DNA of 64,000 nt from Amanita rubescens (Eukaryota > Basidiomycota > Agaricomycetes > Agaricales > Amanitaceae), in assembly GCA_015039365.1 (NCBI GenBank), contig WION01000195.1, forward strand, positions 1 to 64,000, written 5' to 3'. Below the pieces are notes generated by a model, which saw only the letters and a list, made by a program, of their open reading frames with translations, searched no databases and was not told the DNA's origin. Of the stretch, positions 11,301 to 18,063 are shown piece by piece. Position 1 is the stretch's first letter. Every line of letters starts with the position of its first letter. The position numbers and the translations under genes are program-made.

Positions 11301-14300
11301 TATTGTGCATGGCACCTGCAGTGCTGGGTACAACCCAGAGCACATTGCAGTGTTTCAACGGGCCGGTTCTCCGGAAGTTCGATATTTATCTTGTGTTTCA
11401 CCAACGAGGTAATACTCGGGTATCGTTTTGATAAGTTCGACTTAATTGTTATGATCACGTCGATCTCCACCTACGATGCGTCCACGCTAAGAGCGCTTGA
11501 CAAAGTAGACTAAGTCCAACGGACAAGTCAAACAATAGGTGAACGAATAGGCTAAGTGATAAGACAACTAAAAGGAGTCTTATCCTTGAGAGCAATAATG
11601 AACGGAGTAGAAACGACGTTCTTTAGGTGAGATGGGATGTGATATTGATAAAGACAGTTAAGTCGAACTTAAGGTTCGACGCTATGGTACATTGGTTTAT
11701 ATACATGTACAGAAACACAGCCGTATCATAAGTAGAACAAGGGCGATAGCAAGTATAGGTAAAACAAGGGGCATAGGGGATGGTACGCGTATGAACAAGG
11801 AGTTGGGCATAGGGTAAACGGAATGGGGATCGATAAGGGAATGAGGTAGTCCGTCTGATGAACATAATGGGGATGTGACGAAGAGGTAGGCATATACGAA
11901 AAAGTAAGCATGTCCGAGTCCAACGTGTCATGTAATCATAATGTAGGAGTCCGTACCGTGTTTGTAACAGACACTGCAATGTTTCTGCATGGTCAGTATG
12001 AAACACATTCAATTCTCATGACTATGATAGCTTGTGAGTGGCATGAACTCATCATTTCCCAGCAGTCTGAATATGTGACCAACAGCAAGTAAGTAATATT
12101 GCAATGATCATCAAGCAGGAACTCTGATTGGCACAACACAATGAACAGTCAGTATGGAATTGCATTGCAGTGCTTTAATAGAATTTCAGTCTTTATATCC
12201 TATCTCACAACCAACAGCAAGTCAGTAGCAATACAGTCTTTCTCTGCCTTGAAGTCCAACTACTTCTCATGACATTGACCATAGGTTGTAAGTCACACTT
12301 CAGTTTCTCCTGCCAAGCAATTTTTTCAGGACTCATCTTATGATGAACAGCAGGTGACATGCACTCTTTCTCCACCAGGCAGCCTAATCATGTTTTGTGC
12401 AATAATCACTAGATTGTAGGTGATGGTGCTATGTTGTGCAAGCAGAGAGTCTGATGAAATATGGTTAACAGGTTGTGAGTAACAATACACCATTTTTTTG
12501 GCCAAGCTGAAGCAGCCTGGTCTTGTATTGTCCCATTTTAGGAAGTGAGTAGCACAAACTTTTGTCTACCAGCAGTTCTCTGATGTCTATTGCTTAACCA
12601 ACAGCTTGTGAGTGACACTGGAGCTTTGTTTTCTGACAACATCTTCACTCATTTACATGATCCACTGGCAGAATCCACAGGAAGTGAGTGGTAATGAAAT
12701 GATGTGATCACATCTTATCCAATGGCCAACAGCAGGTGAGTGTCACTACAATCCTATCCTTCCAGGCAACCAGGTTAATCTAATTTATGCTGATTTTAAG
12801 CAAGTATGTGGCACTTTTTTCAGATAGTCTAATTACATACATGCCATACTAATCATGACCAACAGGAAGTGAGTAGTACCATCATAGTGACTTTCTTCCA
12901 TGGCCTTTGATTGAATCCCTTCCCATGACCAACAGGAAGTGAGTTAGACATGAGTGATATTCTGGCAGGCAGTCTGATCACACTTGTCATATGTCCAACA
13001 GATGGTAAGTGACTCTGTGACCTTTTTATGCAAGTCTAATCATTGTAATTTCATGGCTGATAGAATGTGAGTGATGCTCCAGTTTTTTTTGCCAAGCAAT
13101 CTCATCTCATCCCATCCAATGGCCAAAAGACTGTGAGTGATGCTGAACTTTTTTTCCAGCCAGCATAATTACTTGTTATGCATTGATAATAGCTGGTGAG
13201 GGCAATGCAATGTCCTTTGTCACACTGTCTGATCATATCAAATGATCACACCCATGACTAACATAATTGCATAATGCATTCCATGGAGCACAGACAGTGA
13301 GTGGTATTGCACTTTGTTTGTGCCTGGCAATTTAATGACATACATATCATCCCATTGCCAACAGCAAGTGGGTGACACTTCCCTGCTAATCTTTCAGCTC
13401 ATACCATCCCATGATGATAGGGAGTGAGTCTGAGGCATTCTTCTGTCAGGAAGTTTAATCAAATGCTGTTTTTTCATAAAGGTTGTGAGTAATGCTACAG
13501 TGATCTTCTGCTGTGTAACATGATAAAATCTTGTCTTATGACTAACAGCTACTGGTGATACTGCAATTTCTGTCTTTCTGCCACTCAACCTTCTCACAAT
13601 AAATAGGCAGTAAGTGACAATACTATTGTCCTTATTCTACTGCCAGCCATATCTCATAAAATTGCCAACAGTATGTAAGTAATGCAGCCTTTTTATGTTA
13701 AACAATTGAATCATATCTCATTATACATTACCAATTAACAGCAAGTGAGTGATAATGTGTTTTTTGTTCTGGAAAGTGTGATTCCACACCAAATAGTCTG
13801 TGCGTCTCCAGTGATTTTTGCAAAGCAATCAGTCACATGTCTCCCAATACAAAAAAGCAAGTGAGTACTTGCACAATATTCCTTTTCTAGTCAATCTGAT
13901 CACATCTCCCAATGAGCAACAGATTGTGAGCAACATTGTACTCATCTTAGAACTTTAATCACATCATATCTCACAACTGACAGCAAGTGGGTGGCACTGT
14001 ACAATATAGCTTCCAGGCAGTTCAATCAAAGCTCATCCCATGCCCAATAGCAAGTTAGTGACACCACAGTATAGCTCTGCAATGCACTCTAACCACACTG
14101 TATCCCATGATGGGCAGCTTGTGAGTACAACATTAATCTTTTTTCATGCCAACCAGTCTCATTTAAGACCACCAGGATGTGAGTGACACAACATGTTTTT
14201 TTGATTCCATTTAGCTTGATCATGTTGCACCTTATAACAAACAGCAAGTCAGTAGTTTCAGCCATATAATGTGATATATCCTAATTCCATTCACCAACAG

Positions 14301-15099
14301 ATTGTTGGTTACACCACTGTTTTCATTGTCCTGCAACCTGGTCTGACTATATCTTATACCTTGATGGACAGTGTGTGAGTAATAACATAATGTAGCATTG
14401 GATCTGATCTGATCCTTATACAAATAGGCTGTGAGTAACACTTGCAACATTTCCTTCCATGGAGTCTGATCACAACCTATCCCATTAAATAGCAAGTAAG
14501 AAAATATATTGTCTTTTCTATCTTCTTCACTGTCTCACCCTCAATTATCCATAGATTGTATGGCATTATACATGGCCTTCACAGTACATTCTGATGTCAC
14601 ATTTGTTATCTTACTGGTTCTCTAGGTCAGTGGTAAACACAAAAGAGAACTGATATGCATGCTAATGAGCACTTAGCTTGTGTGCTCATTACCAAATTAA
14701 GTTGATATTCCACTCATTCTAGTTGCTAGACTGGACTTCTCTCTTTGTTTGGAGATGATCCATCAAGTTTTGAAGAAACTGTAAGAGTTATATTTATCCC
14801 TGTAGTACATAGCTGACATAATGTAATCAGCCTGTAGCCTTCCAAATCTTAGTCTGTAATACACCAATGCTTTGATTTATGTTTTTTAATTAACATTACA
14901 CATACAAGCAATGACTATCCTTGCCAAGCTGTCATTTTCCATAAGGAAGCCACTCCTTATGTCATTACAAGATGCTCTTGACCAGTTCAAGGAACAAGAC
15001 TATATGGGCAAACTCAAGATGCAGATTACTTCTGAATCTTTGCCTTCTGACAAAAAAGTGTTGGCTACCTTTCTGTATGATTTGGCTATCTGCATCTAA
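53..15099 (+). CDS. Gene assembled from single-codon (3-nt) exons, 3' part
   Basis: I do not recognise the protein. Seventy-eight microexons can be placed at 53-2328 and 12031-14679. All are 3 nt except one of 6 nt (13549-13554). Each is preceded by an AG acceptor (usually AACAG or ATAG) and followed by a GT donor (usually GTGAGT). Introns are 49-74 nt with CTGAT/CTAAT branch-like motifs. Joining the exons gives 79 codons without a stop in phase 0; the other phases hit stops at codons 15 and 53. The frame continues through larger exons (14730-14780, 14831-14851, 14929-15099) to a TAA. The predicted product is Gln/Glu/Trp-rich and helix-like. The 5' end lies outside the window, and a retrotransposon occupies intron 37. 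The splicing pattern is seen in the sequence; that it is expressed is inference. The alternative is a decaying intron-like minisatellite. Confidence 0.68.
2340..2856 (-). repeat. LTR (3' LTR of the chromovirus)
   Basis: 517 bp, starting TGTTATGATC and ending TTTGTAACA on the plus strand. It matches 11447-11969 except for seven transitions and a 6-bp gap. Six of the seven transitions are C/T or G/A changes at a CpG present in one copy. Confidence 0.95.
2861..2869 (-). other. Polypurine tract
   Basis: AGAGGAGAG on the minus strand, four bases before the 3' LTR. This is the expected place for a plus-strand primer tract. It is short, so the call rests mainly on position. Confidence 0.5.
2906..4059 (-). 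CDS. Accessory ORFs before the 3' LTR
   Basis: The frame from 4059 down to about 3360 continues the ORF started at 4724 once the nested LTR is ignored. It looks like a helical protein. An overlapping ORF at 2985-3362 (125 aa, real ATG) starts inside its end and contains a Lys/Glu/Leu-rich coiled-coil-like stretch (KERIIKLLKEENRRLK). I recognise neither. They may be an envelope-like or gag-like extra module, or a captured gene. Confidence 0.5.
4060..4632 (-). mobile_element. Nested solo LTR A
   Basis: 573 bp flanked by the 4-bp target duplication TCGT (4056-4059 and 4633-4636). On the minus strand it starts TGTAACG and ends GTTTCA, the same termini as solo LTRs B and C, but the interior is different, so it is a related subfamily. 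It interrupts an accessory ORF of the chromovirus; the two ORF halves are in frame without it. Confidence 0.8.
4637..5198 (-). CDS. Accessory ORF region downstream of pol (first ORFs)
   Basis: Two overlapping frames start 40-48 nt after the pol stop. The one from 5191 looks most protein-like: a Thr/Pro-rich start and then helical segments. A second frame contains an internal ATG at 4724 (MADITPSEPQ) that leads into the ORF continuing beyond the nested LTR at 4060-4632. Standard Tf1-like elements end after integrase/chromodomain, so these ORFs are extra. I do not recognise them. Confidence 0.5.
5239..9238 (-). pseudogene. pol: Pol polyprotein, interrupted in the protease by a solo LTR
   Basis: Order of domains: aspartic protease (active-site DSGA at about 9080), reverse transcriptase (YMDD), RNase H, integrase with an H-H-C-C zinc region and a DDE core, and a C-terminal chromodomain ending at 5239 (FLVKWKGYDTSENTWEP). 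The protease is split by the solo LTR at 8647-9024. The frames on both sides are continuous if that insert and one copy of its 4-bp duplication are ignored, so the break is recent. Everything from 8646 to 5239 is open. Chromodomains of this class usually direct integration to particular chromatin. Confidence 0.9.
8647..9024 (+). mobile_element. Nested solo LTR B
   Basis: 378 bp, TGTAACGG...GTGTTTCA, flanked by the 4-bp duplication GCGT (8643-8646 and 9025-9028). It is nearly the same sequence as solo LTR C and interrupts the protease of the chromovirus. There is no internal coding region, so it is a solo LTR or a short non-autonomous element. Confidence 0.88.
9235..10980 (-). CDS. gag: Gag polyprotein of the chromovirus
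   Basis: The frame with the first ATG at 10242 runs to the stop at 9235 and includes a retrotransposon gag region and one CCHC zinc knuckle (C-x2-C-x4-H-x4-C, in CFICHKPDHMSGQC), followed by a Lys-rich stretch and an acidic tail. The same frame is open upstream of 10242 to about 10970 and looks coding: a Pro-rich linker preceded by a segment with HYYLDHIAIYNDPKDHLWK. No ATG is visible in that upstream part or in the short leader, so the true start is unclear. Pol overlaps the gag stop in a different frame, so a translational frameshift is likely. A nested solo LTR lies just upstream at 10990-11357. Confidence 0.85.
   Translation of the reverse strand, partial: TGQLATISDQQRIPPNRATRGTRGHYYLDHIAIYNDPKDHLWKYAKDHSLVPTSEFWIPQRANRPPNNAFYHRFNDKYYLLGFEVEFDENTKRWGGYNPGPESELTYEFVPDDFFKGPKWIEGNPDNLPENLQHRSAVSTPKAAVKTTLKGKTFGVTQESESGTESSDENPDQQFESSSDLSESEDKTVPDLLSPIDFNPFETEQEKPSSPGLQYIEVDPKPDPSPGPPVPPQKPPTPPPEPPTVTMTTPAIQPIPSLLGEIPTFTGKRSQAQDFIDRMELFLDLNPGRINTDRLKIGLTLSMITDKAENWRRNQNDDLNDAAKTEILWTDWTGFKTRFLNNWQEIDSPGNTYTELVQLQKRKDKKGKRISIPKYVGLFKELIKKAGITGSAATHMFGQGLDANTYRAVVMRDPKTLDEWYEGALRAYNAETRIGILATNRGGSSSHKPPRNEWDMDLDAIILGALSKDERTRHIRDGLCFICHKPDHMSGQCPMRKDKGSYKGKKKFNGKKGKKFAHGRHIRATKKDDDGSNYEDVEESSQHEQEEEEEDTSDRTIRAMLKKLSPDQRINLLINADKPDF
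10990..11357 (+). mobile_element. Nested solo LTR C
   Basis: 368 bp, same family as B, flanked by the 4-bp duplication ACGG (10986-10989 and 11358-11361). It lies in the leader/gag start region of the chromovirus. Differences from B are concentrated in the first 130 bp. Confidence 0.88.
11432..11445 (-). other. Self-complementary primer-binding site
   Basis: The 14 bases just inside the 5' LTR are the exact reverse complement of 11658-11671 within the LTR. This is the arrangement known for self-primed Tf1/sushi elements, in which the 5' end of the RNA, not a tRNA, primes minus-strand synthesis. The motif is partly palindromic, so some self-pairing is expected by chance. Confidence 0.65.
11447..11969 (-). 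repeat. LTR (5' LTR of the chromovirus)
   Basis: 523 bp. As the element lies on the minus strand, this copy should act as promoter. A TATA box and the likely transcript start lie inside it (see 11671-11703). Confidence 0.95.
11671..11703 (-). promoter_or_regulatory. TATA box and inferred transcript start in the 5' LTR
   Basis: On the minus strand TATATAAA (plus 11696-11703) lies about 32 nt upstream of position 11671, where the stretch complementary to the primer-binding site begins. In Tf1-type elements the first bases of the transcript fold back and prime reverse transcription, so a start at about 11671 fits both signals. Confidence 0.6.
11975..14679 (+). repeat. Microexon/intron array, second block (exons 38-78)
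   Basis: The array continues after the retrotransposon. Exon starts: 12031, 12086, 12149, 12218, 12285, 12351, 12413, 12472, 12542, 12605, 12681, 12733, 12801, 12866, 12936, 13002, 13064, 13130, 13193, 13294, 13365, 13421, 13482, 13549 (6 nt), 13607, 13672, 13742, 13797, 13858, 13923, 13984, 14051, 14118, 14176, 14245, 14301, 14372, 14428, 14493, 14555, 14677. Codons read: exons 38-47 LQSQVQIVEL; exons 48-57 EQQEEMNTLT; exons 58-65 QGVLLAYQS; exons 66-78 QIQQLDQICAQIL. The intron at 13196-13293 is 98 nt and seems to contain a decayed unit. Between exons 77 and 78 an AG/GT junction at 14625/14626 looks like a zero-length exon. One CpG occurs in this block. Confidence 0.83.
14626..14676 (+). 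other. Candidate zero-length exon (recursive splice site) or alternative last exon
   Basis: The acceptor TCTCTAG ends at 14625 and is directly followed by GTCAGT, a donor form used elsewhere in the array (after exons 41 and 72). The 51 nt that follow contain CTGAT and CTAAT motifs and end CACTTAG, then CTT and GTGTGC. This is the normal unit spacing with the 3-nt exon missing. If the site is not used as a donor, the same 51 nt read as a 16-codon in-frame tail ending in TAG. The two readings predict different C termini. Confidence 0.5.
14730..15099 (+). CDS. Terminal ordinary-sized exons of the microexon gene
   Basis: Three larger exons continue the frame of the array. Exon 14730-14780 (17 codons, ending FGDDPSSFEET) follows a TAG acceptor and is followed by GTAAGA. 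Exon 14831-14851 (7 codons) follows a CTGAC branch motif and a CAG acceptor, and is followed by GTCTGT, a donor also seen after array exon 16. The last exon, 14929-15099, starts after CCAAG and ends at TAA. Both internal exons have lengths divisible by three, as in the array. The exact boundaries are my best reading. A simpler alternative is read-through at 14626 into a 16-codon tail ending at TAG 14674-14676. I know no family for this tail. Confidence 0.5.
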
Positions 15100-15819
15100 T
15101 GGTGTGCACTTCACTTATGCTCTGAAAGCTAGCATTTACCTTTACTAATCCACATAGATGTGGCCACCTGCAAAGGGAAAAATCCCTTTCTTTCCCATAC
15201 CTTTGGTTGCAATCTTTTCCTCTTACTATGCTTTCATCAATAAAACTGTACTTCCAAAGCTCTTTAGCCTGAATGATTCTCCTACATAGTATATGATGAT
15301 GTTCTTGTATACTGTTGGTTTGACAAATTTGACCAACTACCATTTTTCAAGTTATAACATTGACACTTAGTAAGCTGCATATGAGCAAACATTTCTGCAT
15401 TGGTCTAGTACATTCTTTCAAGTGGCAGATCTTTTGCAATCTCCCCCAGTCTTTCAAATGAATGTGTTTCCTGAGGAGCCAGCCCGCACTGTAATGACAG
15501 TGATACATATACAACCATAACTGCCACTATTATATTTATGGACTCGGAGGCCTTCCAACCAGGATATTAGGATAAATGTGAAAAAAATGGCAGGTGTTGG
15601 CTGCCAATGCCCATTTTAAACCTTCTTTCCTATTCTCATTACAGTTTGCTTTCACCATGAAACAAATCAGATTGCCTAGTACTTCTAACATAAACATATA
15701 GTAACACACCAAACATCATAATCCATTCAGATACGAAATACCCACCGTTTTGCTGGTAATACAGAACTCTAGTCCTATGGACCACATAATTAACAAAAAC
15801 TACTAGCATAATTTCACAA
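15100..15819. other. CpG-poor intergenic stretch
   Basis: No convincing gene. It keeps the AT-rich, CpG-poor composition of the array until about 15640, then changes sharply to the normal composition of the SF3B2 gene. It probably holds 3' ends of the two convergent genes. Confidence 0.5.
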
Positions 15820-17926
15820 CTAAAACTTGAACTCTTTGCCCTTCTTGTTATCACGCTCCCGCTCCATCTTTTGTTTCTTCTTCGCCATCTCCTTCGCAAC
15901 CATATCCGAAAAGTCTTCCTTCGATCCAGGCACACCAGCACTACTCCTCGAGCTAGCATCATATCTCCGCCGTAGCTCCTCCTCGGAGATGCCCTCTAGT
16001 TCACTGGCATCGAGTGATACGTCAACACCACCCTTCCGCTGAAGCCAGTCCGTCAGCTAGGAGCTCGGATAAGGTTTTGAAGTAAGCATACCTTCGCAGA
16101 TCGGTCATCGCCAAGAACGGGAATGGCAGCACCGGCGCCAGAAACAGCGCTGACATCGTAAGCGCGGTCGCTCCCCACCAGACCGCGGACGGATGTCTGC
16201 TTCTCGGGAACAACCTGATAAAGCGACCGTGGACCGGCTTCCACCGCCTCGGATACAGTACGTTGCGAACTCTTCCGCAATTCCAAGAAATCGGGTGTCT
16301 CCAAACCGCCGGCAACGGTTGATACGACACTGGCCATGCCTGACGGTGTTTCCATTCCGGATGGCGTTTGCATGCCGTCTGTGGGTGCTGGCTCTGCGAT
16401 CTCTTCCTCTTCCTCTGACTCGCTTTCCTCTTCTTCCTCCTCTGTTTGCCAGGTTAGTTACCTATTACGCATAAAAATCGTTTGTAACGCACCTTCTTCC
16501 GGCTCCAACTCGCCCCATGGTTCCTTATCCACAGGCTCGCCGATCTACGGCCAGATATTCGTCAATGAGTCATGATAGTATAAATGATGATGCCTACATT
16601 GGTATCGGTGACTTTGGGCAAGACGCCAAACACGTCACCATACAACGGACGGTTGTATTCGTCCAATGGTGGTTTCCCCCAACCACCGGGATGGAAACCC
16701 CACTGCGCGCTAGAGATGTAATGAGTCATAGTGAAATGAAAATTGAAACTGGAACGAACCCTTCAGGGATAGGCGCATTTAGCCCAGGTATCCGTAGTGT
16801 CGGGTAGCTGGGTGGTGGACCGAAACGCTGCATGCTGATAAGCCAGGGAGGAGGCGCGAGTGGTGGGATAGACAAAGCCTCGACGAGCTCAGGGGACAGA
16901 TCTCCTGGTCGCTTTTCCTTTAGTTGTGTCTCGAACTCCTTCCCTTCGTAATACCTAAGCCGCATATATAAGCTAACAGGGACTTCGAGAAGCCGAAGAA
17001 ACTCACATTTCACCAAAACCGGTCACGATCGGCTTGGTTGCAAACTTGAAGAATGCGTCGTGTAGCTTTTGATAGTCAATGTCCATTTTGCCCATCTTTG
17101 GCTGCACCCGTTCCCTTGTTTTCGCTTTGAGCGACATATTTGCTTCCTTCTCCTTGATTGCGTCACGCATCTGCGCAATACCCGTGTCCGCTATGTATGC
17201 CGGTAGCTGGAACGGCGGCTTTTCGATACCCCTCTTTCCCTGCAGATAATCCCTCTTTGCGCTCCAATGAGCTGGTATAGGTACCGTATTCCGATAACTT
17301 TTGATGTGTAACAATAGCCGTGGGTCCGCAGCTGTCACATCCGTCCATTCGACCAACTCGGGCTTTTTCACTAGCTGTTTGAGTTCTGCGACCGTAAGTC
17401 TCTTCAACTTGCGTGCTTTCTTCTTTGATAGTGGTTTTTGCTCCGTTTCAGAGTCGCCTTCGGATTCCATGTCGTCGTCAGAGTAGATGACTTCTCCCTT
17501 GGTTGGTTCCTTATCCTTGACCTTGCGAAAAGCGTCAAGCCTGGGGTGAGAGCGAGAACATACAAGGGACACGTACAGTTATCTCTTCTGGTGGCGGCTG
17601 AAAGCGAGCAAAGACGTCGGAGAATGCTTCAAGAGCAGAGCCTTTGATATCCAACTGCTCAGATACGTACTCGACATTAGCCAAATCCATATCATCGTCT
17701 ATTTCCATTTTCGCCTCCGTTTCATCGATATTCGATTGGGAGTCATCTTTAATTTGCTTCAAAAAAGTTTCAGAGGCGCAGTCGGATGTGAGAGACGAGG
17801 TCGACGCACCACTTTCTTTAGTTTGTGCTTTAGGCGCCGCAATTGGTTCCTGGACTTGACTTTTCCGTTTGCATTAGCTTTCGTGGTGCCGTTCACTGCG
17901 GGAGCCACGTCAATTTGCGCAACCAT
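15820..17926 (-). CDS. SF3B2: Splicing factor 3B subunit 2 (SF3b145/Cus1)
   Basis: Component of the U2 snRNP SF3b complex, which holds U2 on the intron branch site. Eight exons from ATG 17926: 17926-17810, 17756-17577, 17540-17007, 16954-16759, 16709-16598, 16544-16493, 16441-16092, 16032-15820. Family marks: the central conserved region with WTDVTAADPRLLLHIK, the PSP-type Pro-rich region (YEGKEFETQLKEKRPGDLS, PPPWLISMQRFGPPPSYP, QWGFHPGGWGKPP), an acidic Glu/Ser stretch and the C terminus KGKEFKF. All introns are short and canonical. It starts 137 bp from the divergent F-box gene and is convergent with the microexon gene. Confidence 0.93.
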
Positions 17927-18063
17927 GACGGCGTTGAGGATGGTTGTAAAGCGTGTGGGAATATTTACCTCTATTTAGGAATACCTTGTACATATCCACT
18001 CAGCCAAAAAGTATACACTACGGCATCACACACTTCAATGTCTCTATTCGGTTCATCCTTTCA

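Larger units (their letters stand above)
2340..11969 (-). mobile_element. Tf1/sushi-like Ty3/gypsy chromovirus inserted in array intron 37
   Basis: Full-length LTR retrotransposon on the minus strand. Both ends are TG...CA LTRs, flanked by the 5-bp target duplication GACAC (2335-2339 and 11970-11974). Reading from its own 5' end it carries gag with a zinc knuckle, then protease, RT, RNase H, integrase and a C-terminal chromodomain, then extra ORFs before the 3' LTR. The primer site is complementary to the element's own leader, as in self-primed Tf1-type elements. Three solo LTRs of other families are nested in it and break gag leader, protease and an accessory ORF, so this copy cannot make its own complete proteins. 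The LTRs differ by seven substitutions and one 6-bp indel, so the insertion is fairly young. Confidence 0.95.

Noticed and set aside
9954..11446. tRNA primer site for the chromovirus
   Set aside because: No tRNA 3'-end complement is apparent at the LTR border, whereas a perfect match to the element's own leader is.
14232..14495. Minus-strand ORF in the second array block
   Set aside because: Same reason: shadow of the repeat units.
1..14679. CRISPR-like or plain satellite array
   Set aside because: Units are not constant repeats with spacers; what is conserved is acceptor, three bases and donor, in a eukaryotic intron-rich genome. A simple satellite would not preserve exactly 3 nt and an open phase.
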